Source: Streptomyces omiyaensis
Lineage (GTDB): Bacteria; Actinomycetota; Actinomycetes; Streptomycetales; Streptomycetaceae
Assembly: GCF_014650895.1 (NCBI RefSeq)
Contig: NZ_BMVV01000020.1
Span: 79,015 to 143,014, forward strand
DNA: 64,000 nt
Direction of reading: 5' to 3'
Below the pieces are notes generated by a model. It saw only the letters and a list, made by a program, of their open reading frames with translations, was not told the DNA's origin and did not search any database. Both the position numbers and the translations under genes were made by a program. Below, one piece after another: positions 16,646-26,668 of this stretch (position 1 is the stretch's first letter; each line of letters begins with the position of its first letter).

Positions 16646-18445
16646 CTACGCCGGCGGCTGCCACCGGGCCAGGGCGCGCAGGGCGCCCGGAGCCAGCCGG
16701 GAGAGGGCGTGGACGCCCCGGGCCTCCGGGGTCACCGGCACGACCGCGCGGTCGTGCAGCACCGCCCCCAGGATCGCGTCCGCGACCTTCTCCGGCGGGT
16801 AGTTCCGCAGGCCGTAGAGGCGCGAGGCCTTCCGCTGCCGCCGCTTCTCCTCCGCCGTGTCCGAGACGCCGGCGAAGCGGGTGGTCGCCGTGATGTTGGT
16901 GTTCACGATCCCGGGGCAGATCGCGCTCACCCCGATGGACCGCCCGGCCAGTTCGGCCCGCAGGCACTCGCTCAGCATGAGCACCGCCGCCTTCGAGGTG
17001 CTGTACGCCGGCAGCGCCCGCGAGGGCTGGAAGGCCGCCGCCGAGGCGGTGTTGACGATGTGGCCGCCCTGGCCGCGGGCCGCCATCTGGGCCCCGAATA
17101 TCCGGCAGCCGTGGATCACGCCCCACAGGTTGACGTCCAGGACCCGCTTCCACTCCTCGCTGGTGGTCTCCAGGAAGGAGCCGGTGAGCCCGATGCCCGC
17201 GTTGTTGACGAGGACGTCCACGATCCCGTACTCGGCGGCCACCGTGGCGGCCAGCTTCTCCATGGCCTGCTCGTCGGAGACGTCCACCGCCTCGCCCCAG
17301 GCCTCCGGGGCGCCGATCAGCCGGGCCATCTCCGCCGTCCGGGCCGCGCCCTCGGCGTCCCGGTCCACCGCGACCACCCGGGCCCCGGCCTCCGCGAAGG
17401 CGAAGGCGGTGGCCCGCCCGATGCCGCTGGCGGCACCGGTGACGAGCACCAGCTGCCCGCCGAACCGCTCCGCGTACTCCGGCCGCACCCCGCTGCGTAC
17501 CGCCGCCTCCGCCACCGGCCGCGGCGCCCGCGTCGCCGGCTCCTCGTGGGTGCGGACGAAGTCCCCGATCCACGCGGACAGCTGGTCGGGGCGGGTGCGC
17601 GGCACCCAGTGCTTGGCCGGCAGGGTCCGCCGGGTCAGCTCCGGCACCCAGGTGCCGAGGTCGTCGTAGAGCCGCTCGGAGAGGAAGGCGTCCCCGGTCG
17701 GGGTGATCAGCTGCACCGGCACGTGCGCGAAGGCGTCGGGGCGCGGCCGGGAGAGGCGCGCCCGGACGTTGTCCCGGTAGAGCCAGGCGCCGGTGGCCGC
17801 GTCCTGCGGCAGCGAGGGCGTCGGGTAGTCGCCGGCCGGCACCTTCTCCACCCGCTCCAGGAGCTTCGGCCAGCGCTTGCCGAGCGGGCCCCGCCAGGCC
17901 AGCTCCGGCAGGACCGGGGTCTGCAGCAGGTAGACGTACCAGGACTTGGCGCCCTGTCCGAGGAGCTGCCCGATCCGGCGCGGGGTGGGGCGGGCCATCC
18001 GGCTCTTGATCCAGTGCCCGAAGTGGTCGAGGGACGGACCCGACAGGGAGGTGAAGGAGGCGATCCGGCCCTCGGTGCGCGGCACGGTCACGAACTCCCA
18101 GGACTGCACCGAGCCCCAGTCGTGCCCGACGAGGTGGACCGGCCGGTCCGGGCTGACCGCGTCGGCGACGGCCAGGAAGTCGTCGGTCAGCTTCTCCAGG
18201 GTGAAGCCGCCCCGCAGCGGCGCCGGCGCCGTCGAGCGCCCGTGGCCGCGCACGTCGTACAGGACGACGTGGAACTCCTCGGCGAGCCGCACCGCGACCT
18301 CCGACCAGACCTCCTTCGAGTCCGGGTAGCCGTGCACGAGCAGTACCGTCGGCCGGTCGGCGTCGCCGAGCTCGGCGACGCACAGCTCGATCCCGCCCGT
18401 CCGGACCCGGCGCTCCCGCGCCCCCTTGAGTCCCGCGCCCGCCAT
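16646..18445 (-). CDS. Fused alpha/beta hydrolase - short-chain dehydrogenase (EphD-like)
   Basis: 599 residues with two enzymes in one chain. Residues ~12-300 are an alpha/beta hydrolase of the epoxide-hydrolase type: oxyanion motif VHGYPDS (~38-43), Asp nucleophile D109 in VGHDWGS, likely acid D252 and base H279. Residues ~325-599 are a classical SDR: TGAASGIG (336-343), NNAG (414-417), catalytic Ser ~468, and YSTSK (Y481, K485). The same domain order occurs in M. tuberculosis EphD. It probably opens an epoxide and oxidises the resulting alcohol, though this is inferred. It starts at the last base of the upstream gene's stop codon (TGATG), so the two are translationally coupled. Confidence 0.9.
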   Translation of the reverse strand: MAGAGLKGARERRVRTGGIELCVAELGDADRPTVLLVHGYPDSKEVWSEVAVRLAEEFHVVLYDVRGHGRSTAPAPLRGGFTLEKLTDDFLAVADAVSPDRPVHLVGHDWGSVQSWEFVTVPRTEGRIASFTSLSGPSLDHFGHWIKSRMARPTPRRIGQLLGQGAKSWYVYLLQTPVLPELAWRGPLGKRWPKLLERVEKVPAGDYPTPSLPQDAATGAWLYRDNVRARLSRPRPDAFAHVPVQLITPTGDAFLSERLYDDLGTWVPELTRRTLPAKHWVPRTRPDQLSAWIGDFVRTHEEPATRAPRPVAEAAVRSGVRPEYAERFGGQLVLVTGAASGIGRATAFAFAEAGARVVAVDRDAEGAARTAEMARLIGAPEAWGEAVDVSDEQAMEKLAATVAAEYGIVDVLVNNAGIGLTGSFLETTSEEWKRVLDVNLWGVIHGCRIFGAQMAARGQGGHIVNTASAAAFQPSRALPAYSTSKAAVLMLSECLRAELAGRSIGVSAICPGIVNTNITATTRFAGVSDTAEEKRRQRKASRLYGLRNYPPEKVADAILGAVLHDRAVVPVTPEARGVHALSRLAPGALRALARWQPPA

Positions 18446-19290
18446 CACACCGCTCCTTCGTTCCACCGCCGCACGTGCGGCAGGTCGTCGTCCAGCCAGA
18501 ACGCGCTCTGCTCGGGGTCCCTGGAGTCGGTGACGACCAGGATCTCCTCGAACTTCGCGCCCGTCCCCCGGAATCCGAGGTGCGGCTCGACCGCCCAGAG
18601 GCCCGGAGTGGGCGGGTGGTCGGAGAACTTGTACGGGGACCAGAGCGGCGACCAGCCGTCCCGGTGCCCGTGCAGGGCGTCGCTCAGCAGGCCCTTGAGG
18701 GACCGGGTGCCGAAGCCGAACAGGGTCGGCGCGAACCGCCGCTCCCTCACCCGGTCGATCTTGTGGGCGATCACGCCGAACGGATACGCCCGGTGCCGGT
18801 TGGCGTACCCCTGGCGGACCATGAGCCGGTCCACGTCCTCGTAGATCTCGCGCAGGCTGCGCCGCTCGCGCACCTCGCGCAGGATCAGCTCGCGGTGGTC
18901 GCGCAGATCGGCGAGCAGCTTGTCGTGCAGAGGATTGAGCCCGAGGCAGCCGCTGTAGCCGATGTCCGCCGTGTACCCCTTGTGGACGGGGGCCATGTCG
19001 AGGATGAAGGGCATCCCCGCCTCCAGCCGCCGGTCGGTGGGGAAGAACTGCAGCGGGATCCTGAAGTCGACGAAGGCGGTGCGGTCCCCGAACCAGGCGA
19101 AGGGGCGGTGGAACCAGTCCTTCACGCCCCGCTCGTACAGCCACTCGCGCTGCATCCGCGCCGCCTCGCGCTCGGTCACGCCCGGCTTGAGCTGGGCCGC
19201 GACCGCTTCCGCGCAGGCGTAGGAGAGCCGCTGCACTTCCCTGAACCCCCGCAGGTCCGCGGTCAGTTCGCTTGCCACTGCTGAGGTCAT
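18445..19290 (-). CDS. M24-family metallopeptidase-like protein (creatinase/aminopeptidase fold)
   Basis: 281 residues. It has the pita-bread fold of M24 peptidases with the two metal-binding aspartates in FILDMAPVHKGYTADIG, a histidine in GVIAHKIDR, and glutamates in WAVEPHLG and AKFEEILVV. The spacing and sequence around the His and first Glu differ from methionine aminopeptidase or PepP, so it may be a divergent hydrolase rather than a true aminopeptidase. Start ATG 19290. It overlaps the EphD-like gene by one base; the tight coupling suggests that the two act on the same substrate. Confidence 0.82.
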   Translation of the reverse strand: MTSAVASELTADLRGFREVQRLSYACAEAVAAQLKPGVTEREAARMQREWLYERGVKDWFHRPFAWFGDRTAFVDFRIPLQFFPTDRRLEAGMPFILDMAPVHKGYTADIGYSGCLGLNPLHDKLLADLRDHRELILREVRERRSLREIYEDVDRLMVRQGYANRHRAYPFGVIAHKIDRVRERRFAPTLFGFGTRSLKGLLSDALHGHRDGWSPLWSPYKFSDHPPTPGLWAVEPHLGFRGTGAKFEEILVVTDSRDPEQSAFWLDDDLPHVRRWNEGAV

Positions 19291-19533
19291 GCCACCCGCC
19301 CGTCCGGTGTGAGCGTCCGGTCGCACTACGCGTCCGTAACTTGACACCGATGAATGTGACAATGCCCGGAGGCTACGTCAAGGGGTGTGCACGAGCCCCT
19401 GTGGAAAACTCCGGCCCCCGGCGACCCGCCGACTTTCGTCGCGACCGTCCTCGGGGTCCGTACGCCGGAAGTCGGAGAGGGATCGATCCGTAGGGCTGAC
19501 GACCCCTGTGGGGTCGGCCACTACCTTCGAGAC

Positions 19534-20505
19534 GTGACTGTGATCGCCACCGAAAGCCTCAGCAAGCGGTTCCCCCGGGTGACCGCTCTCGACCGGCTCT
19601 CCCTGGACATCGGGCCCGGTGTGACCGGACTGGTGGGTGCCAACGGAGCCGGCAAGTCCACGATGATCAAGATCCTGCTCGGACTCTCCCCCGCCACGGA
19701 GGGCCGCGCCGAGGTCCTGGGCCTCGACGTCTCGAAGCACGGACCCGAGATCCGCGAGCGCGTCGGGTACATGCCCGAGCACGACTGCCTCCCGCCGGAC
19801 GTCTCGGCCACCGAGTTCGTCGTCCACATGGCGCGGATGTCCGGCCTGCCGCCGGCCGCCGCCCGCGAGCGGACGGCCGACACCCTGCGCCACGTCGGCC
19901 TGTACGAGGAGCGCTACCGCCCCATCGGCGGCTACTCGACCGGCATGAAGCAGCGGGTGAAGCTGGCCCAGGCCCTGGTCCACGACCCCAGGCTGGTCCT
20001 CCTCGACGAGCCGACCAACGGCCTCGACCCGGTCGGCCGCGACGAGATGCTCGGCCTCATCCGCCGCGTCTGGACCGACTTCGGCATCTCCGTGCTCGTG
20101 ACCTCGCACCTCCTCGGCGAGCTGGAGCGGACCTGCGACCACGTCGTCGTCATCGACGGCGGCAAGCTGCTGCGGTCCAGCTCCACCAGCGACTTCACCC
20201 GCACCACCACGACCCTGGCGGTCGAGGTCACCGATTCCGACACCCACCCGGACGGCACCGGCGCGCTCCGCGCCGCCCTCGCCGCCGCCGGCGTCACCCT
20301 CCACGAGGGCGTCGAGGAGGGGCTGCCCGGAGCCGGGCACATCCTGCTCCTGGAGGCCCCCGGCGAGGAGACGTACGACCTGGTGCGCGACACCGTCGCC
20401 GGCCTCGGCCTCGGCCTGGTCCGCATGGAGCAGCGCCGCCACCACATCGCCGAGGTCTTCCGCCCCGAGGCCGCCGCGCAGCACGAGGAGGTCAAGGCCC
20501 GATGA
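19534..20505 (+). CDS. ABC transporter ATP-binding protein (first of two)
   Basis: 323 residues, ABC-2 type ATPase: Walker A GANGAGKST, signature YSTGMKQR, Walker B LVLLDEPTNGLD and H-loop TSHLL. A ~90-residue C-terminal extension typical of export ATPases follows. GTG at 19534 is taken as the start; a GTG two codons later is possible. It opens a four-gene operon with the pattern ATPase-permease-ATPase-permease and overlaps the next gene by ATGA. The cargo is unknown. Confidence 0.9.
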   Translation: MTVIATESLSKRFPRVTALDRLSLDIGPGVTGLVGANGAGKSTMIKILLGLSPATEGRAEVLGLDVSKHGPEIRERVGYMPEHDCLPPDVSATEFVVHMARMSGLPPAAARERTADTLRHVGLYEERYRPIGGYSTGMKQRVKLAQALVHDPRLVLLDEPTNGLDPVGRDEMLGLIRRVWTDFGISVLVTSHLLGELERTCDHVVVIDGGKLLRSSSTSDFTRTTTTLAVEVTDSDTHPDGTGALRAALAAAGVTLHEGVEEGLPGAGHILLLEAPGEETYDLVRDTVAGLGLGLVRMEQRRHHIAEVFRPEAAAQHEEVKAR

Positions 20506-21404
20506 GCACCCCCGCCCCCGGGGCCGCCCCCGACACCACCCGGATCCACAACATCGGATACCGGTCCTACGACGGTCCGCGGCTCGGCCGCTCCTACGCC
20601 CGCCGCTCGCTCTTCCTGCAGTCGCTGCGCGGGGCGTACGGCCTGGGCCGGAGCGCCAAGTCGAAGGTGCTGCCGATGCTGCTCTTCGCGGTGATGTGCG
20701 TCCCGGCGCTGATCATCGTCGCGATCGCGGTGTACACCAAGGCCGACAAGCTCTTCGTGGAGTACACCCAGTACGCGGTCCTCCTCCAGCTCGTCATCGC
20801 CGTCTTCCTGGCCTCCCAGGCCCCCCAGTCGGTCTCCCGCGACCTGAGGTTCCGGACGGTCCCGCTGTACTTCTCCCGCCCCATCGAGCGGGTCGACTAC
20901 GTGCTCGCCAAGTACGGGGCGATGGCCTCGGCGCTCTTCGTCCTCACCGCCACCCCGCTGCTGATCCTGTGGATCGGCTCGATGCTGGCCAAGATGGACT
21001 TCGCCGAGCAGGCCAAGCTGTTCGGCCAGGGCCTCGTCTCCGTCGCGGTCCTGTCGGTGCTCTTCGGCGGCGTCGGCCTGGTCATGGCCGCGCTCACCCC
21101 GCGCCGCGGCTTCGGCGTCGCCGCCGTGATCGCCGTCCTCACCATCTCGTACGGCGCGGTCTCCACCCTCCAGGGCATCTCCTACGCCACCGAGAACACC
21201 GACGCCATCGCCTGGCTCGGCCTCTTCTCCCCCCTCACCCTCGTCATCGGCCTGCAGAACGCCTTCCTCGGCGCCCCCGCCTCCTTCCCCGGCGAGATCT
21301 CGGTCGGGACCGGAGCCGGCGTGGTCTACCTGGTGGCCGTCCTCGGCCTCGTGGCCGCCTGCTACGGCATCCTGATGGCCCGCTACCGGAAGGTCGGACT
21401 GTGA
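20502..21404 (+). CDS. ABC-2 type transporter permease
   Basis: 300 residues with about six membrane segments, beginning after a soluble N-terminus (HNIGYRSYDGPRLGR) that is characteristic of this ABC-2 permease family in actinobacteria. Motif SRDLRFRTVPLYFSRPI lies between helices 2 and 3. Its start ATG overlaps the stop of the preceding ATPase (ATGA, 20502-20505), and its own stop overlaps the next ATPase start (GTGA, 21401-21404). It is expected to pair with one or both ATPases as an exporter. Confidence 0.88.
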   Translation: MSTPAPGAAPDTTRIHNIGYRSYDGPRLGRSYARRSLFLQSLRGAYGLGRSAKSKVLPMLLFAVMCVPALIIVAIAVYTKADKLFVEYTQYAVLLQLVIAVFLASQAPQSVSRDLRFRTVPLYFSRPIERVDYVLAKYGAMASALFVLTATPLLILWIGSMLAKMDFAEQAKLFGQGLVSVAVLSVLFGGVGLVMAALTPRRGFGVAAVIAVLTISYGAVSTLQGISYATENTDAIAWLGLFSPLTLVIGLQNAFLGAPASFPGEISVGTGAGVVYLVAVLGLVAACYGILMARYRKVGL

Positions 21405-22312
21405 GCACCCTCACCATCGACCACGTCTCCCGCTGGTTCGGGAACGTCGTGGCGGTCAACGACGTCACGATGTCGATCGGCCCCGGCGTCACCGGCCTCC
21501 TCGGCCCCAACGGAGCCGGCAAGTCCACCCTCATCAACATGATGGGCGGCTTCCTCGACCCCTCCACGGGCAAGGTGACCCTCGACGGCGAGCCGGTCTG
21601 GCGCAACGAGTCGGTCTACCGCTCCATCGGCGTCGTCCCCGAGCGGGAGTCGATGTACGACTTCCTCACCGGCCGCGAGTTCGTGGTGGCCAACGCGGAG
21701 CTCCAGGGACTCGGTGCCGCGGAGGCCCAGCGGGCCCTCGCCACCGTGGAGATGGAGTACGCGCAGGACCGGAAGATCTCCACGTACAGCAAGGGCATGC
21801 GGCAGCGGGTCAAGATGGCCTCGGCCCTCGTCCACGAGCCGTCGGTGCTCCTGCTCGACGAGCCGTTCAACGGCATGGACCCGCGCCAGCGGATGCAGCT
21901 CATGGAACTGCTGCGGCGGATGGGCGCCGAGGGCCGCACGGTCCTCTTCTCCTCGCACATCCTGGAGGAGGTCGAGCAGCTCGCCTCCCACATCGAGGTG
22001 ATCGTCGCCGGCCGGCACGCCGCCTCCGGCGACTTCCGCCGGATCCGCCGCCTGATGACCGACCGGCCGCACCGCTACCTGGTCCGCTCCAGCGACGACC
22101 GGGCGCTCGCCGCCGCGCTGATCGCCGACCCGTCGACGGCCGGCATCGAGGTCGACGCGACGGACGGCGGACTGCGGATCCAGGCCGTCGACTTCGGGCG
22201 CTTCACCGAGCTGCTGCCGAAGGTCGCGCGCGAGCGGGGCATCCGGCTGCTGACGGTCTCGCCCTCCGACGAGTCCCTCGAATCCGTCTTCTCGTATCTC
22301 GTCGCGGCCTGA
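21401..22312 (+). CDS. ABC transporter ATP-binding protein (second of two)
   Basis: 303 residues. Walker A GPNGAGKST, signature YSKGMRQR, Walker B LLLDEPFNGMD and SSHIL are intact, so it is an active ATPase. It shares the DHVSRWFGNVVAVNDV N-terminus with homologues in similar operons. The GTG start overlaps the upstream permease stop. A second, distinct ATPase within one operon indicates either a heterodimeric ATPase pair or two related exporters made together. Confidence 0.9.
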   Translation: MSTLTIDHVSRWFGNVVAVNDVTMSIGPGVTGLLGPNGAGKSTLINMMGGFLDPSTGKVTLDGEPVWRNESVYRSIGVVPERESMYDFLTGREFVVANAELQGLGAAEAQRALATVEMEYAQDRKISTYSKGMRQRVKMASALVHEPSVLLLDEPFNGMDPRQRMQLMELLRRMGAEGRTVLFSSHILEEVEQLASHIEVIVAGRHAASGDFRRIRRLMTDRPHRYLVRSSDDRALAAALIADPSTAGIEVDATDGGLRIQAVDFGRFTELLPKVARERGIRLLTVSPSDESLESVFSYLVAA

Positions 22313-22328
22313 AAGGAGCACGACCCCG

Positions 22329-23048
22329 ATGTACGACCCCACCGTCGCCCGGCTCACCTACCGGGCCCTTCTCGGCCGCCGCCGGGCGGCGATCCTCTTC
22401 CTGCTGCCCGGCCTGCTCCTGATCATCTCCGCGGCCGTCCGCGCCATCAACGGCGCGGACGACCAGGTCGCGGCGGACCTCCTCGGCGGCTTCGGGCTCG
22501 CCACGATGGTGCCGCTGATCGGCGTCATCGCCGGCACGGGCGCGATCGGCCCGGAGATCGACGACGGCTCGATCGTCTACCTGCTGTCCAAGCCGGTGAA
22601 GCGCTCGACGATCATCACCACCAAGCTGATCGTGGCCATCGGCGTGACCATGGCCTTCTCGGCCGTGCCCACGCTGATCGCCGGGTTCATCCTGAACGGG
22701 AACGGGCAGCAGGTCGCCGTCGCCTACACGGTCGCCGCGCTGGTCGCCTCCATCGCCTACAGCGCGCTCTTCCTGCTGCTCGGCACGGTCAGCCGGCACG
22801 CCGTGGTGATCGGCCTGGTCTACGCCCTGGTCTGGGAGGCCCTCTTCGGCTCCCTCATCGCCGGCGCCCGCACCCTCAGCGTCCAGCAGTGGGCGCTCGC
22901 CCTGGCCGAAAAGGTCACCGGCGAGGCGCTCATCAGCTCGGACGTGGCCCTGCCGACGGCGGTGGTGCTCCTGGTCGCCGTCACCCTGGGCGCCACCTGG
23001 TTCGCCGGCCGCAAGCTGCGCACCCTGACCCTGGCCGGCGAGGAGTAG
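22329..23048 (+). CDS. ABC-2 type transporter permease
   Basis: 239 residues, about six transmembrane segments, with the cytoplasmic motif IGPEIDDGSIVYLLSKPVKR between helices 2 and 3, a hallmark of ABC-2 permeases of the NosY/GldF-like type. AAAGGAGC precedes the ATG. It closes the four-gene operon and converges on the MFS transporter gene with a 15-bp gap. Confidence 0.88.
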   Translation: MYDPTVARLTYRALLGRRRAAILFLLPGLLLIISAAVRAINGADDQVAADLLGGFGLATMVPLIGVIAGTGAIGPEIDDGSIVYLLSKPVKRSTIITTKLIVAIGVTMAFSAVPTLIAGFILNGNGQQVAVAYTVAALVASIAYSALFLLLGTVSRHAVVIGLVYALVWEALFGSLIAGARTLSVQQWALALAEKVTGEALISSDVALPTAVVLLVAVTLGATWFAGRKLRTLTLAGEE

Positions 23049-23063
23049 GCCCCGGGCGGAGCG

Positions 23064-24335
23064 TCAGACGGTACGGTCGCGGGCGGCGAGCAGGCCGACG
23101 CCCGCGGCCGCCGCGCAGACGACGAGGACCAGCGAGATCGGCAGCGTCCAGGAGCCGGTCGCCTGGTGCAGGGCACCGGCCGTCAGCGGCCCGGCGGCGG
23201 CCATCAGATAGCCGACCGTCTGGGCCATCCCGGAGAGCCGGGCGGCCGTCGGGGCGTCCCCGGTCCGCAGCACGATCAGCGTCAGGGCGAGCCCCAGGGC
23301 GCCGCCCTGGCCGATGCCCAGCACCGCCGACCAGAGCCAGGCGCCCTCGGCCGGCGCGACGAGCAGTCCCGCGTAGCCGGCCGCGACCAGCGTCGTCACC
23401 AGCACCACCAGCGGCCGCTGGCTGCGCCTGCGGCCGGCGAGCAGCGGCACCGCGAAGGCCCCGGCGACCTGGATCAGGTTGTTGAAGGCGAAGACCACGC
23501 CGGCCTCGGAGCGGCTCATCCCGTGGTCGGTGAAGATCGTCGGCATCCAGGCGATCAGCACGTACGACCACAGCGACTGCAGCCCCATGAAGAGGGTCAC
23601 CTGCCAGGCGAGCGCCGAGCGCCACACGCGCGTGGGCGCGGTCCCGGCGGCCGGGACGGCCCGCACCTCGTGCCCGGTGCGGCCCCGGGCGATCAGCACC
23701 TGCGGCAGCCAGGCCACCGCCGCCACCGCGGCGAGCAGCGACCAGAAGCCGAGCGAACCCTGCCAGCCGCCGCCGAGCGCCTCCTCCAGGGGCACGGCCG
23801 CCGCGGCGGCGACCGTGGCGCCCGCGACCATCGCGCCCGTGTAGACGGAGGTCATGGTCGCGGCCCGGTCCGGGAAGTCCCGCTTGATGAGGCCCGGCAT
23901 CAGCACGTTGAGCAGGGCGATGGCGGTGCCGACGAGGACCCCGCCGCCGTAGAGCGCCGCCACCGAGGGCAGCAGCCGCACCAGGATGCCGGCGGCGAGG
24001 AGCAGGAGCGCCGCGAGGACGGTCCGCTCGGCGCCGAAGCGGCGGCCCAGCCAGGGCGCGACCAGCGCGCCGAGGCCCAGGAAGAGCACCGGGATCGAGG
24101 TGATGAGCGAGCCGGCGGTCGAGGAGAGGCCGAAGGCCTCGGTCATCTCGCCGACCAGCGGCGCCACGCTCGCCAGCGCGACCCGCATGTTGAGCGAGGC
24201 GAGCACGATCCCGACGAGCAGCAGTGCCGGGCGGGCGAGCAGCGCCCGCCGCGCGGCGGTCCCGGCGGCCGAGGGCCGTACGTCGGCCTCGGCGTCGACC
24301 AGCACGCGCGCGGGGCCCGTCTCCGTCCCCCTCAC
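23064..24335 (-). CDS. MFS transporter, CynX/NimT type
   Basis: 423 residues with twelve predicted membrane helices. The early motif SLNMRVALASVAPLVGEM is typical of the CynX/NimT (cyanate/nitroimidazole) branch of the major facilitator superfamily; LSGMAQTVGYLMAAAGPL in helix 10-11 agrees. The GTG start at 24335 overlaps the upstream regulator stop (GTGA), so both are in one operon. The transported compound is unknown; cyanate or an efflux drug are only family-level possibilities. Confidence 0.87.
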   Translation of the reverse strand: MRGTETGPARVLVDAEADVRPSAAGTAARRALLARPALLLVGIVLASLNMRVALASVAPLVGEMTEAFGLSSTAGSLITSIPVLFLGLGALVAPWLGRRFGAERTVLAALLLLAAGILVRLLPSVAALYGGGVLVGTAIALLNVLMPGLIKRDFPDRAATMTSVYTGAMVAGATVAAAAAVPLEEALGGGWQGSLGFWSLLAAVAAVAWLPQVLIARGRTGHEVRAVPAAGTAPTRVWRSALAWQVTLFMGLQSLWSYVLIAWMPTIFTDHGMSRSEAGVVFAFNNLIQVAGAFAVPLLAGRRRSQRPLVVLVTTLVAAGYAGLLVAPAEGAWLWSAVLGIGQGGALGLALTLIVLRTGDAPTAARLSGMAQTVGYLMAAAGPLTAGALHQATGSWTLPISLVLVVCAAAAGVGLLAARDRTV

Positions 24336-25048
24336 GTGCGTGCCCCCGGCTCCGCTCCGGCGGCCGCGGCCGACTCCTCCGCGAGCGCCGCCACCGTCCG
24401 CGCCGGCACCCGCAGCAGCTCGCGGGCCTGGCGCTCGGCGGCGTCCGCGTCGCCCGCCTCGACGGCGGCGACCAGGGCCTCGTGGGCGTCGATGTCGACG
24501 GGCGGCATCGCGCGGTCGCCGAGCGCCTCGACCAGGACCTCGTGGACCTGCGTCGAGAAGAAGCGGTAGACCTCGATGAAGGCGGTGTTGTGGGTGGCGG
24601 CCACCACCGCGAGGTGGAAGGCGAGGTCCGCGTCGGCGTCCCGGTCGCCCTCCTCGCGCAGCGTGGTCAGGGCGGCCCGCAGCCGCAGCAGGTCGTGGGT
24701 GTCGCGGCGCTCCGCCGCGAGCCGGGCCGCCTCGGCCTCCAGGGCGGTCCGCAGCTCCAGGACGTCGCGCGCGCCCGCGTGCCGGACCCCGCGCAGGACG
24801 GCGGCCGGGTCGGCGGTGGAGCGGACGAAGGTGCCGTTGCCCTGCCGGGACTCCAGGAGCCCGGCGTGGACGAGGACCCGGATCGCCTCGCGGACGGTGT
24901 TGCGGCCGACGCCGAGCTGCTGGGCGAGCTCGTGCTCGGTCGGGATGCGGTCGCCGACGGACCACGCGCCCTCGGTGAGCTGTGCCCGCAGCTGCTCGAC
25001 CGCGGAGTCCACCAGCGAGGTGCGCCCCGCCGCTCTCAGTGCCGCCAT
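24332..25048 (-). CDS. GntR-family regulator, FadR/FCD subgroup
   Basis: 238 residues. The N-terminal winged helix (IPTEHELAQQLGVGRNTVREAIRVLVHAGLLESRQGNGTFV region, split here by family landmarks PTEHELA and NTVREA) is followed by an all-helical FCD ligand domain with likely metal-binding His residues (DADLAFHLAVV, DIDAHEALV). FCD regulators sense organic acids. It is translationally coupled to the MFS gene it probably controls and is divergent from lpd, so the shared 157-bp gap should hold its operator. Confidence 0.88.
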   Translation of the reverse strand: MAALRAAGRTSLVDSAVEQLRAQLTEGAWSVGDRIPTEHELAQQLGVGRNTVREAIRVLVHAGLLESRQGNGTFVRSTADPAAVLRGVRHAGARDVLELRTALEAEAARLAAERRDTHDLLRLRAALTTLREEGDRDADADLAFHLAVVAATHNTAFIEVYRFFSTQVHEVLVEALGDRAMPPVDIDAHEALVAAVEAGDADAAERQARELLRVPARTVAALAEESAAAAGAEPGART

Positions 25049-25091
25049 CCGCTCCGTACCTCCGTACCGTGTGATTCGCCCGGTTGCCCAG

Positions 25092-25118
25092 TCATCCTAC
25101 AACTCATCCACACGTGTG
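25092..25118. promoter_or_regulatory. Candidate operator region between GntR regulator and lpd
   Basis: TCATCCTACAACTCATCC (25092-25109) contains a repeated TCATCC around TACAAC, and is immediately followed by the 10-bp palindrome CACACGTGTG (25109-25118). Divergent FCD regulators usually bind palindromic sites in such gaps. Neither element matches the FadR consensus closely, so this is only a candidate. Confidence 0.35.
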
Positions 25119-25205
25119 ACCGCTTCGCCGGGGTGCCGCCCGGCGACCGGACTACTGTGGGCTCGTACGTGCACCGAACACCCTCATCACCTTCGGGAGT
25201 CAGTC

Positions 25206-26609
<1,404 letters not shown>

Positions 26610-26652
26610 GGTCCCGCCTGGCCTCATGGGTTTCCCCTGGTCCCAGGTGATA

Positions 26653-26668
26653 GGCACTGAGAAGTGCC
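26653..26668 (+). terminator. Small hairpin downstream of lpd, overlapping the next start codon
   Basis: GGCACT (26653-26658), loop GAGA, AGTGCC (26663-26668) form a perfect 6-bp stem. The GTG taken as the start of the next gene (26664-26666) lies within the right arm. It may end lpd transcription weakly, or hide the downstream start codon. Confidence 0.45.

Noticed and set aside
19339..19363. TTGACAC...GTGACAA near 19341-19363 considered as a promoter or operator for the ABC operon.
   Set aside because: The spacing to the next -10-like GACAAT is only about 11 bp and the inverted repeat has a mismatch; not convincing.
25109..25118. CACACGTGTG considered as a degenerate parS site.
   Set aside because: Only the CACGTG core is shared; the outer TTT/AAA bases required by ParB are absent. 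Other CACGTG cores (for example near 14379 and 18463) fail for the same reason.
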